Below, in pieces: positions 8,009 to 17,503 of a stretch of 64,000 nt of DNA; positions within the stretch are counted from its first letter, which is position 1, and each line of letters opens with the position of its first letter. The position numbers were made by a program, and so were the translations under genes. This DNA is from Planktothrix tepida PCC 9214 (GTDB taxonomy: Bacteria > Cyanobacteriota > Cyanobacteriia > Cyanobacteriales > Microcoleaceae): assembly GCF_900009145.1 (NCBI RefSeq), contig NZ_LN889802.1, positions 47,429-111,428 of the forward strand, read 5' to 3'. A model generated the notes under the pieces. That model did no database searches and was not told the origin of the DNA. It worked only from the letters and a program-made list of their open reading frames with translations.

Positions 8009-10522
8009 TTAAATCTTTGAGTTGGAGCCTGAACTTGTTCTCGTATCAAGTTCTAATAATACAAACTCAGGGATTTTTGCAGCTTTATCGTTAGCTAAAC
8101 AACAATCTAGCACTGCTAATAGCAATCCTTTAATCATTTCCGGCGTACCTTGTTGTATATCGGCTTGAGCAAAAAATTCATGCCATAACTGCTCATTATT
8201 ACCGCAATGTTCTACAACGGACATAGCCGCTAGGTACTCAGCTAAAGGATCAAGCACAAAGCGAATTTCAGTGTAACTAGGAGGAATAGTTTGGATGATG
8301 CAGAGACGATTTTCTAAATATTTGAGACGCACTTCTGCATCATCACTCCCTAACGCTTTAACAACAGTCTCTTTTAACGCTGTTGTCGGTCGATACGTTT
8401 GTTTTAGACATTCCCAAGCAATAATTTTAACATCCTGATGAATCTTAGAGTTTTCTGGATGATCACCTGATATATTCCCATTAATTCGATTTAAGTATTC
8501 TAAGATTAAATCAGGGATATTTTGAGGAAACTTATCAATATTTCCTCCCGTTTTAACTGAAATAATCTGTTCAATAAAAAGTTTAGTTAACAGCACTGTA
8601 ACATCTCTTTTATCGGCAATCATCAACAGTCGATCACGGGCATTAACTAATTCTTGATCTTTAAAGATATCGTGTTTTCCCCGTTGAGTAATATAAGCCT
8701 GCATAAAAGGTAATAGGCGATCTCGCTCAACTCGCATCGGTTGAAGTATCGTTTTATTCACTCCACCTAATGATTCCTCCATCCGTGATGTTACAATCAA
8801 AGCATTAACAGGAAATCCGGGTAATTCAGGACGAATTTGTTCGCGGGTTGGTGAACTCATTTCTGAGAAGTGATCCACAATTACCAGTAAACGTTGTTGA
8901 ATCAGAAGTTGTTCTAAAAATTCTTCAGAAACCGGCTTCTGAGCATCGACTAAATTTTTCAATAAACCTCGGATAACCTCAAGAAAAACCTGTTTTCCTT
9001 CAGCAACTTTAACATCTAGTTCCTGTTCAACTAATATTGGCAGCATCCGATGTTTACACAGCCGTTTTTCAGGAACATCTGACATAGCCCAGCGTGCAAT
9101 TTGACAGGCAAGACTTGTTTTTCCTGAACCCCCTTCACCCCAAATTAAAAGACATTCTTGTTGTTCACTAAATTTAGCTTGCAATTCCTTCGCTGTCAAT
9201 TCCGCTATATCAATACCATCTAAAATGACTGGGATGGGAACATAAATACTACGCTCTTTAACCGTTGTTTTTTTGTCAAATTCTTTACGAGCTTTACCTA
9301 AATTATCTTTAACCCATGCGTCTAGTACCCTGGGGTGGTAACAAGACCGAAATAAAAGCAACCTTAATAAATCTGAAATTTTGAGATTTCCTAGAAAATT
9401 TGGTAAGGGAATATCGGTATAGCGCTGTAGAATATCATTACACCTTAACAGCCACAAAGGACGTAACCACAGAGACATTAAAACAAAATATAGCCAAGAT
9501 ATAATGATTAATATTGGCACGGATTCTTGAGGTTTACTGACTATCCAATCCAGTATAATTTTAGGTTCTACTGAGTCGGGTATATTATCAATATTATTGA
9601 TGGCATAATTTAAAGATTCTTTGGCTTGGGTGATATTTGATCTTGATTGTTGATCTTCACTACTATAGTTTTGATTCAAATAATCTAAAGCATCTTCCAA
9701 ACCTTCTTTAGCATTGGACTTTTCTTCTTTTGTTAAGTTAGATGATTTTATTGATAATTCATCTCCTGCATAACGCAATGACGTAATTACCTCTTGTGTT
9801 ATTTCTTGATCTTGTTGGTCTAATAATTGTTTAAAGGTGGTAATTGCGGTTTTAACGTCTCGACCACTACTTGCAAGAGCATAAGCAGCACCTAGTCGTA
9901 CTTGCCAATCATTGCTTTTAGTTAATGCAACTGATCTCACGTCTACTAGAGCCTGTTGTAAATCTGAAGAATCAATTTTACGAAGTAGAAAATAGATAGC
10001 ACCAGCAGCGCGATAACGAACACCTTTGTTATTATCTTTCAGGGTATTTAATAAAATTTTAAGTGTCTTCTGTATTTTCTCTGGCGGTGCAATCTTGCTC
10101 AAAACATCAATAGCATAAACACGCACTAACTGATCAGGGTGACTGAGCAACTTATGATCAATGATTAAATTAGTAATATAATCAGTTTGTTGAGGCAGAA
10201 TTTTAGTAGTTTGTGCAATTTCTGATAAGGCTTGGAGTACAGAGGCAATAACTTCAGGATTGTTATTATTTTCTAATTCTTGAATTAAAGTATTAACAAC
10301 ATCAGGAATTTTGCTTAATTGGCTAATAGCTTCTTGATCATTATCAATATTATCATCCATCAACATCTCAATCGGCTCTTTAATTCTCGGATCAACCTGA
10401 ATAGCTTCTTGCTTAACATTCTGTTGCGCTAACCCAGCACTCGACAACAATAACGGTAAAGAAACGCCAACCACAGCCACTTTAATCGCCTGAGAAACCT
10501 TATGCCAATATGGGTGCATCAT
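8009..10522 (-). CDS. Membrane-anchored HEAT-repeat/NACHT NTPase
   Basis: About 837 residues. The start is placed at ATG 10522 (or the adjacent ATG 10519) because AGAGGA lies at 10526-10531; an upstream TTG at 10543 has weaker support. Order of parts: a signal-peptide-like N-terminus ending near LSSAGLAQQ (residue 32); HEAT-like helical repeats to about residue 300; one transmembrane helix around 335-352; then a NACHT-type P-loop NTPase with Walker A GEGGSGKTS at 462-470 and Walker B LLVIVD at 545-550, ending in a helical C-terminus. Predicted topology puts the HEAT part outside the membrane and the NTPase inside. NACHT proteins are STAND ATPases used in sensing and conflict systems. The convergent subtilase next door makes a protease/NTPase pair plausible, which is inference. 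Confidence 0.85.
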   Translation of the reverse strand: MMHPYWHKVSQAIKVAVVGVSLPLLLSSAGLAQQNVKQEAIQVDPRIKEPIEMLMDDNIDNDQEAISQLSKIPDVVNTLIQELENNNNPEVIASVLQALSEIAQTTKILPQQTDYITNLIIDHKLLSHPDQLVRVYAIDVLSKIAPPEKIQKTLKILLNTLKDNNKGVRYRAAGAIYFLLRKIDSSDLQQALVDVRSVALTKSNDWQVRLGAAYALASSGRDVKTAITTFKQLLDQQDQEITQEVITSLRYAGDELSIKSSNLTKEEKSNAKEGLEDALDYLNQNYSSEDQQSRSNITQAKESLNYAINNIDNIPDSVEPKIILDWIVSKPQESVPILIIISWLYFVLMSLWLRPLWLLRCNDILQRYTDIPLPNFLGNLKISDLLRLLLFRSCYHPRVLDAWVKDNLGKARKEFDKKTTVKERSIYVPIPVILDGIDIAELTAKELQAKFSEQQECLLIWGEGGSGKTSLACQIARWAMSDVPEKRLCKHRMLPILVEQELDVKVAEGKQVFLEVIRGLLKNLVDAQKPVSEEFLEQLLIQQRLLVIVDHFSEMSSPTREQIRPELPGFPVNALIVTSRMEESLGGVNKTILQPMRVERDRLLPFMQAYITQRGKHDIFKDQELVNARDRLLMIADKRDVTVLLTKLFIEQIISVKTGGNIDKFPQNIPDLILEYLNRINGNISGDHPENSKIHQDVKIIAWECLKQTYRPTTALKETVVKALGSDDAEVRLKYLENRLCIIQTIPPSYTEIRFVLDPLAEYLAAMSVVEHCGNNEQLWHEFFAQADIQQGTPEMIKGLLLAVLDCCLANDKAAKIPEFVLLELDTRTSSGSNSKI

Positions 10523-10826
10523 AAATCCTCTGTTCTGAATCAAAATTGATTCTGTTTATTCTGGTATAACCTTAATTATTCAAAACCGTTCCCCATTAAT
10601 CCAGCAAAAAAATATAAAGAATTATCAACAACAATGCAAGTAGAAACGATTCAACCCTTAAAATTCAATTCTTCTTGAACAATTCCTTGGCCATTGTTAT
10701 CCCTTCCTGTTAACTTCCCCCTAACCCAAACTTAAGACAGGTTTTGCTTCTCCCCCCTTGTCAAGAGTACCGTACAGTCGGACACTGGACTTGGGAAGAC
10801 TATTGGCAGTTGAGAGGTAATTTTTT

Positions 10827-12116
10827 GTGAAACGAGTTTTAGCAATCATTCTCGGTGGCGGTGCGGGTAGCCGCCTGTATCCTTTAACCAAAATGCGGGC
10901 CAAACCTGCGGTGCCCATTGCGGGTAAATATCGGTTAATCGACATCCCCATTAGTAACTGTATTAACTCCGAAATCCTCAAAATCTACGTTTTAACCCAG
11001 TTTAACTCAGCATCTTTAAACCGTCATATTGCTCGTGCTTACAACTTCTCTGGCTTTGATGATAGCTTTACAGAAGTGTTAGCCGCCCAACAGACCACCC
11101 AAAACCCCAATTGGTTCCAGGGTACAGCAGATGCGGTGCGTCAGTATTTGTGGTTGTTTCAAGAATGGGACGTTGACCAATATCTGATTTTATCCGGTGA
11201 TCATCTTTACCGCATGGACTATCGACAATTTGTCCAACGTCATTTAGATACTAATGCGGATATTACCCTTTCAGTATTACCCATTGATGAAAAACGAGCT
11301 TCTGATTTTGGGTTAATGAAACTGGATGACTCAGGGCGAGTGGTCAGTTTCAGTGAAAAACCAAAAGGAGACGCTCTCAAACAAATGCAGGTCGATACCT
11401 CCATGTTGGGTTTATCTCCTGAACAAGCGAAAGAAAATCCTTATATTGCTTCGATGGGGATTTATGTCTTTAACAAAGATGTCTTGATTAAGCTGTTAAC
11501 AGACAATCCTGAACAGACAGATTTTGGTAAAGAAATTATTCCCAGCGCCTCCGGCGATCATAATGTTCAAGCCTTTTTATTTAAAGACTATTGGGAAGAT
11601 ATTGGAACCATTGAAGCATTTTATAATGCCAATATTGGTTTAACCCAACAACCTCAACCTTCCTTTAGTTTTTACGACGAAAAATCCCCGATTTATACCC
11701 GTTCTCGTTATTTACCCCCCACGAAAATCTTAGATTGTCACATTACTGAATCTATTGTTGCTGAGGGTTGTATTCTCAAAGAATGTCGGATTGATCATTC
11801 TGTTTTGGGCTTACGTTCCCGTGTGGAAGCTGGATGTGTGATTGAAGATACCCTGCTTATGGGTTCAGACTTTTATCAACCGTTTTCAGAACGTCAATCG
11901 GGTTTACAAGAAGGTGGAGTTCCATTAGGGATTGGTTCTAATACCTTAATTCGTAAGGCAATTGTTGATAAAAATGCCCGCATTGGTCGCAATGTTAAAA
12001 TTATCAACAAAGATAATATCCAAGAAGCAGAACGGGAAGATTTAGGATTTTATATCCGCAGTGGAATTGTTGTTGTTCTTAAAAATGCGGTGATTCCTGA
12101 CGATACCGTGATTTAA
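10827..12116 (+). CDS. glgC: Glucose-1-phosphate adenylyltransferase (ADP-glucose pyrophosphorylase)
   Basis: This enzyme makes ADP-glucose from glucose-1-phosphate and ATP, the committed step of cyanobacterial glycogen synthesis, normally activated by 3-phosphoglycerate and inhibited by phosphate. The 429-residue length is typical. It starts from GTG and shows the nucleotide-binding [20 protein letters not shown] near the N-terminus, [10 protein letters not shown], and the C-terminal left-handed beta-helix domain ending in the expected [19 protein letters not shown] hairpin terminator follows. Glycogen-degrading genes lie elsewhere in the window (GH13, GH57, the split debranching gene). Confidence 0.97.
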   Translation: MKRVLAIILGGGAGSRLYPLTKMRAKPAVPIAGKYRLIDIPISNCINSEILKIYVLTQFNSASLNRHIARAYNFSGFDDSFTEVLAAQQTTQNPNWFQGTADAVRQYLWLFQEWDVDQYLILSGDHLYRMDYRQFVQRHLDTNADITLSVLPIDEKRASDFGLMKLDDSGRVVSFSEKPKGDALKQMQVDTSMLGLSPEQAKENPYIASMGIYVFNKDVLIKLLTDNPEQTDFGKEIIPSASGDHNVQAFLFKDYWEDIGTIEAFYNANIGLTQQPQPSFSFYDEKSPIYTRSRYLPPTKILDCHITESIVAEGCILKECRIDHSVLGLRSRVEAGCVIEDTLLMGSDFYQPFSERQSGLQEGGVPLGIGSNTLIRKAIVDKNARIGRNVKIINKDNIQEAEREDLGFYIRSGIVVVLKNAVIPDDTVI

Positions 12117-12154
12117 GGCTACTGCCAAAATAAAACTTAACCCATTGTATTCAG

Positions 12155-12187
12155 AGGACTTCCTGAAAATCAGGAGTCCTTTCTTGC
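12155..12187 (+). terminator. Intrinsic terminator of glgC
   Basis: AGGACTTCCTGA at 12155-12166 pairs with TCAGGAGTCCT at 12170-12180 with one bulged base, followed by TTCTT. It lies 38 bp after the glgC stop. Confidence 0.65.
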
Positions 12188-12257
12188 ATAGATTCCTTTT
12201 CAAAATTGGCTGACTACAATGACAATGCTCTACAATCAAAACAGTTTTTTTAGATAA

Positions 12258-13430
<1,173 letters not shown>

Positions 13431-13501
13431 TGGAAAAAAAGTTTTCCAAACCCCTAGACATTTCCTGAGATTGTGCTACTATATAAAATTGTTGAATAAA
13501 T

Positions 13502-13583
13502 GGGTCGATGCCCGAGCGGTTAATGGGGGCGGACTGTAAATCCGCTGGCTACGCCTACGCTGGTTCAAATCCAGCTCGGCCCA
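13502..13583 (+). tRNA. trnY: tRNA-Tyr (anticodon GTA)
   Basis: Acceptor arms GGGTCGA and TCGGCCC pair, with discriminator A at 13583. The anticodon GTA is at 13536-13538. A long variable arm is present, as expected for a bacterial class II tRNA-Tyr, and the T loop reads GGTTCAAATCC. CCA is not encoded. Confidence 0.95.
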
Positions 13584-13649
13584 CCTCTAAAATTAAACCT
13601 TAGAGATTAGGAACTTCCAAATCTTAGTTCTTACTTCTTAATTTTTTTT

Positions 13650-13721
13650 GCCCGTGTAACTCAGTGGTAGAGTACCTCCTTGGTAAGGAGGAAGTCACGA
13701 GTTCAATCCTCGTCACGGGCT
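13650..13721 (+). tRNA. trnT: tRNA-Thr (anticodon GGT)
   Basis: The cloverleaf has GCCCGTG pairing with CACGGGC, a CCTCC/GGAGG anticodon stem and anticodon GGT at 13682-13684. The T arm contains GAGTTCAATCCTC. It lies 66 bp after tRNA-Tyr and may be co-transcribed. A scrambled, inverted partial copy follows at 13766-13812. Confidence 0.95.
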
Positions 13722-13765
13722 TCTGTTCTTTCGTTCACTCTAAGCACTTGCTGACAAGGCTTACA

Positions 13766-13812
13766 TCGTGACTTCAGCCTTACGCAAGAGAGATTCTACC
13801 ACTGAGTTACTC
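13766..13812 (-). pseudogene. Degenerate inverted partial copy of tRNA-Thr
   Basis: Read on the minus strand this segment contains GTAACTCAGTGGTAGA and, after a spacer, GAAGTCACGA, both shared with the D arm and variable/T-stem region of the adjacent tRNA-Thr in the same order. The anticodon stem is mispaired and the T arm and acceptor are lost, so it is not a functional tRNA. It sits between tRNA-Thr and IS remnants. Confidence 0.55.
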
Positions 13813-13852
13813 AAAAATTACTCAATCTATATCTAGCTTAAGAGTAAAATGA

Positions 13853-13922
13853 GTAACTCACCCATAACTTTTATATAGAAATGCCCAAACGAGCCCCAAA
13901 TTAGCTAGATGTAGAGCGAATA
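13853..13922 (-). pseudogene. 3'-terminal fragment of an IS701-like transposase
   Basis: On the minus strand the frame reads FALHLANLGLVWAF and continues to a stop, matching the end of the transposase remnant at 2258-2708 (FALHLSNLGLVWA). Only the 3' end is left. It borders the palindrome at 13922-13938. Confidence 0.6.
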
Positions 13923-13938
13923 AGCTGCTACGCAGCTT
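13922..13938. repeat. Palindrome AAGCTGCTACGCAGCTT, left copy
   Basis: A 7-bp inverted repeat around TAC. An identical copy lies at 14504-14520, so the two bracket the IS630-type orfA remnant. Confidence 0.75.
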
Positions 13939-13983
13939 GATTGTATAATAGAAGATTAAGTGTTTTTAGGAATATAACCCCCA

Positions 13984-14403
13984 ATGCCAGCCAAAAATCA
14001 TCTGTCTAAAGAGCAAAAAAGAAAATTACTTAAAGAAATGAAAGAGAATAAAAATGCTCAAATTAGAGAAAGAATATTAATTTTATTATTAATGAATGAG
14101 GGAAAAACGTATCAAGAGATAGCCAATTTTTTAGAGATTTCCTATCCGACAGTAGCGTACTGGGCCGTTCATGGAGATCCAGATAAAATGGAGAGTTTTA
14201 TAGATGGGAGAAGCCAAGGAAACTTTCGGAAAGCCACTGCTGAATATGAAGAAATGTTAGTAGAAGTAGTAGAAAAAGAGCCATCAGAATATGGATATGA
14301 ATTTGGGAGATGGACAGGAAATAGATTAGCAACATATTTAGAGCAAGCAACAGGAATTAAGTTGAGCGGCTCTCAAGTCAGGAGAATATTACAAAGAAAG
14401 TAG
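13984..14403 (+). CDS. IS630-type transposase orfA (helix-turn-helix half), remnant
   Basis: The 139-residue product is the N-terminal DNA-binding half of an IS630/Tc1-mariner-like transposase: an HTH region (GKTYQEIANFLEISYPTVAYW), the linker and the winged-helix segment ending GIKLSGSQVRRILQRK. In complete elements this is followed, often by frameshift, by a DDE catalytic half. Here a TAG stop comes right after the conserved RRIL segment and no catalytic half is readable in the next 200 bp. The element is therefore non-autonomous or a leftover. It is flanked by two copies of a 17-bp palindrome. Confidence 0.75.
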   Translation: MPAKNHLSKEQKRKLLKEMKENKNAQIRERILILLLMNEGKTYQEIANFLEISYPTVAYWAVHGDPDKMESFIDGRSQGNFRKATAEYEEMLVEVVEKEPSEYGYEFGRWTGNRLATYLEQATGIKLSGSQVRRILQRK

Positions 14404-14503
14404 AGCAGCTAGAAGACTTGTTACATAAATTATTAATGAAGGAAAGCTAATCATCAATTGGCATCGTAAAATTAAAAACAAGGGAAATGCCGTTTATTAA
14501 ATC

Positions 14504-14520
14504 AAGCTGCTACGCAGCTT
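14504..14520. repeat. Palindrome AAGCTGCTACGCAGCTT, right copy
   Basis: Identical to the copy at 13922-13938 and located 100 bp after the IS630-type gene. It may mark the limits of a small mobile unit of about 600 bp, or be an independent dispersed repeat. Confidence 0.7.
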
Positions 14521-14591
14521 ATGACAAGGAGATTCAGCATAACACGCCCCGCACAACCGAATTGGTTCCATAGTTAATGTACAAGAGTTTT

Positions 14592-15029
14592 TTATGGCTC
14601 GGTGACTGTCCCAGAACGATCTAATCCGGCTTTGACCCAATTAATACAATCTTGTTGTGAAAGGAAAAGTTTAGGGGCTGCAATATTATTTAAACTATAA
14701 GGTTTGTAATGATCGTAAAAGTATTTTTCCGCTTCTTGATAAATTACAATTAAATCATTTTGATAGGTATATCGACAGTGAAAATAATCTTCTTTAGGAA
14801 CAATATCCGAATAGTGATCTAAATGATCTTGAGCAATTTCGATAATTTTTTCCAGTTGACTACAATAGAGATCAGCCGGATTTTCAGATTTGTGAAATTT
14901 TCCTTTATGTCCCCATTGGGATAATAACATATAAGAATAAATCTTTTTATCACTCACCGTTACTCGAACGAAGGGAATAATTAAATACCCTTGATAAGAA
15001 ATAGATTTTTCGTATAAAAAACGATCCAT
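14592..15029 (-). CDS. Conserved hypothetical protein, 145 aa
   Basis: I do not recognise this protein. It is soluble-looking, rich in Tyr, Lys and Asp, with no signal peptide or membrane segment. Notable stretches are VRVTVSDKKIYSYMLLSQW and a C-terminal LFLSQQDCINWVKAGLDRSG. Codon use and composition match surrounding genes, and the same-strand ferredoxin gene lies just upstream (57 bp), so the two may be co-transcribed. No function is proposed. Confidence 0.65.
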   Translation of the reverse strand: MDRFLYEKSISYQGYLIIPFVRVTVSDKKIYSYMLLSQWGHKGKFHKSENPADLYCSQLEKIIEIAQDHLDHYSDIVPKEDYFHCRYTYQNDLIVIYQEAEKYFYDHYKPYSLNNIAAPKLFLSQQDCINWVKAGLDRSGTVTEP

Positions 15030-15086
15030 ATTAAGAATAAAAAGTTAAGTTTTGACGGCGAGTTTAGATGAATCAAGGGATAAATA

Positions 15087-15419
15087 TCAATCTGAATTGG
15101 GTTGATGATAAAGAGAGGATTGATATAAAACTTGTTCTTGATGGGTATAGAGGGTACAATCTGAACGAGGATAAGCAACACAGGTTACAGTATACCCCAG
15201 CGCGATTTCCGCAGGACGGAGAAATTTTTGTTCACGTTGATCAACTTGACCGTTGAGGAGTTTAGCAACACAAACTGAACAATCTCCTTGTTCACATCCT
15301 GATGGTAGACGAATACCATTGTCTTTTGCAATATCGAGAATATACTGATCATCAGGAACCGGAATGGTGCAATCTAAACCTTGAGCTTCGTTAATTAAGC
15401 GGACTTGATAAACGGTCAT
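15087..15419 (-). CDS. [2Fe-2S] ferredoxin, plant type
   Basis: A 110-residue electron carrier. Counting from the ATG at 15419, the cluster ligands are C42, C47, C50 and C80, the exact C-x4-C-x2-C-x29-C spacing of plant-type ferredoxins (SGCEQGDCSVCVAKL then TCVAY). A TTG six codons upstream (15437) could extend it but no ribosome site supports that. It is a minor-type ferredoxin by sequence rather than the main photosynthetic PetF, given its longer C-terminus and more divergent ends. Its redox partner is unknown. Confidence 0.88.
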   Translation of the reverse strand: MTVYQVRLINEAQGLDCTIPVPDDQYILDIAKDNGIRLPSGCEQGDCSVCVAKLLNGQVDQREQKFLRPAEIALGYTVTCVAYPRSDCTLYTHQEQVLYQSSLYHQPNSD

Positions 15420-15700
15420 TGTAAAAATTTGACTCAATTGCTGTTCAGGAGTAGCCTAATTTTTAATTATAAAAGAAGAAGGAGATACTGTAGACCCAAG
15501 ATCTCTAATCTTGATATCAATTTGTTGCAAAAGTTAAAATGGCTAATAATCAGGATTTAGATTGGCTGAATTGAAGAAAGAAATCAATAGAAGAATCAAG
15601 GCTCTGGAGGTTGATGAAATATTCATGCTCTGGACTATTTTCAATTTCTGGATTCCTTAACTTCTAAGACTCTAGTAAAACCAGATTTATATATTTTTTT

Positions 15701-17503
15701 ATGCCTCATTTTTTACATTTTTTTAACATCAAAAACTTTTGTTTTAATTCTTTAAAACTTAATATTAAACTTCGTTTTTTTCCTGCCTATTCTCAACTTT
15801 TAATCCTACTTTTACAGATCAATTCTGCCTTTGCTCAGGTGAGTCCTCCTCTAACAGATCAACGTCCTGAATCTTTACCCCACGACGGATCAATTATCCC
15901 AATTCCCCCTCAACCCTCACCCCCAGAACCTCAACTTCTTTCTCCTTCTCCTCCATTAGAACCCTTGCTTTCTCCGTCAGTTCCTACCCCAATTCCCTCA
16001 GAACAAATTCCTGAGAGTTTGAATACTATTACAATTGAACGGTTTGAATTTGAAGGGAATACGGTTTTTAGCGATCAACAGTTAGCGGAAATCACTAAAC
16101 CCTTTGTGGGTCATCCGATCACCTTTACTGAATTATTGCAAGCGCGTTCTGCGGTGACAAATTTTTATATTTCTCAGGGTTATATTACGTCCGGTGCATT
16201 CATTCCACCCCAAACCTTAACGAATGGAACCGTGACCATTTCAGTTTTAGAAGGAAGAATTACAAACATTAATATTGAAGGAAAAGGGCGGTTAAATCCT
16301 AACTATGTTAAAAGTCGGTTGGAATTAGTAACTCGTAAACCCTTTAATCAAAAACACCTTCTACAAGCTTTACAATTGCTGCAACTTGATCCGGTTGTGG
16401 AAAGGATTTCGGCGGAATTAGCAACCGGAATTAATCCAGGTGAAAGTATTCTGAATGTTACGTTTGAAACGGCAGACACCTTTAATGTTAATTTATTTAC
16501 CGATAATAATCGCTCTCCGACGGTCGGATCATGGGAACGGGGAATTGAAGTCAGTGAAGGGAATTTATTAGGACAAGGCGATCGCTTAGACTTGTCCTAT
16601 AGTAATACTCAGGGGAGTAATATTGTTGATACGTTGTATACCTTTCCCGTTAGCTCTCGCAATACGACATTAGGCTTTTATTTTAACTATACTAATAGTC
16701 GAATTGTGGAACCCCCGTTTAACGATTTAGATATTAAAGCTAATAGTGTTAGTTATGAATTCCGCGTTCGCCAACCCATTATTCAAACCCCCACAGAAGA
16801 ATTCGCATTAGGGTTAACCTTTGGTCGTCGGGAAAGTGATACCAGCATTTTAGGGGTGGGTTTTCCTTTGTCCAGAGGGGCTGAGGAGGACGGGAAAACG
16901 CGACTTTCGATTTTGCGCTTTTCTCAAGAATATACCTATCAGGGGCCAAAACAGGTGTTTGCGGTGCGATCGCAATTGAGTTTTGGTGTCGGACTGTTGG
17001 ATGCAACTTTGAGTTCAGATCAACCGGATAGTCAATATTTTGCTTGGCGGGGTCAGGCGCAGTGGGTGCGGTTGTTAGCACCGGATACGTTGTTTTTATT
17101 GCGGTCTGATGTGCAACTGACGAACCAAGAATTACTCCCCTTAGAACAAATGGGACTGGGAGGGATGGAAAGTGTGCGAGGGTATCGTCAGGATGTGTTG
17201 TTACGCGATAATGTGATTTTCGCTTCCGCAGAATTGCGTTATCCCCTAGTTCGCACCAAAAATGGTCAGGGAGTCTTACAACTCACCCCCTTTATAGATT
17301 TTGGTCAAGGTTGGAATGCGCCGGGAGAATTGGAGTTACCCGATCGCACGTTATTGTCCGTCGGGTTAGGATTAAGGTGGAAATATAGCGATCGCTTGAC
17401 TGCACGAATTGACTGGGGAATTCCTTTAATTAAAATAGAGTCCGGCGATCGCACCTTACAGGAACAAGGGATTTATTTTCTACTCAATTGGAGTCCGTTT
17501 TAA
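15701..17503 (+). CDS. ShlB/FhaC/HecB-type outer-membrane transporter (TpsB, Omp85 superfamily)
   Basis: This 600-residue protein is the beta-barrel translocator of a type Vb two-partner secretion system. A signal peptide ends near NSAFA/Q (residue 45), followed by a Pro/Ser-rich linker (about 47-105), a POTRA_2-type domain (about 109-195; FEFEGNTVFSDQQL, YISQGYITSGAF), then the barrel, with the Omp85-typical GGMESVRGYR stretch, and a final segment ending in LNWSPF with a C-terminal Phe. It sits in the outer membrane. No TpsA exoprotein is adjacent, so its cargo is unknown. Its stop overlaps by 3 bp the stop of the convergent PmbA-like gene. Confidence 0.9.
   Translation: MPHFLHFFNIKNFCFNSLKLNIKLRFFPAYSQLLILLLQINSAFAQVSPPLTDQRPESLPHDGSIIPIPPQPSPPEPQLLSPSPPLEPLLSPSVPTPIPSEQIPESLNTITIERFEFEGNTVFSDQQLAEITKPFVGHPITFTELLQARSAVTNFYISQGYITSGAFIPPQTLTNGTVTISVLEGRITNINIEGKGRLNPNYVKSRLELVTRKPFNQKHLLQALQLLQLDPVVERISAELATGINPGESILNVTFETADTFNVNLFTDNNRSPTVGSWERGIEVSEGNLLGQGDRLDLSYSNTQGSNIVDTLYTFPVSSRNTTLGFYFNYTNSRIVEPPFNDLDIKANSVSYEFRVRQPIIQTPTEEFALGLTFGRRESDTSILGVGFPLSRGAEEDGKTRLSILRFSQEYTYQGPKQVFAVRSQLSFGVGLLDATLSSDQPDSQYFAWRGQAQWVRLLAPDTLFLLRSDVQLTNQELLPLEQMGLGGMESVRGYRQDVLLRDNVIFASAELRYPLVRTKNGQGVLQLTPFIDFGQGWNAPGELELPDRTLLSVGLGLRWKYSDRLTARIDWGIPLIKIESGDRTLQEQGIYFLLNWSPF

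Noticed and set aside
15068..15256. Plus-strand ORF of 62 codons
   Set aside because: Antisense to the ferredoxin gene with clear four-Cys motif; no RBS or recognisable protein features.
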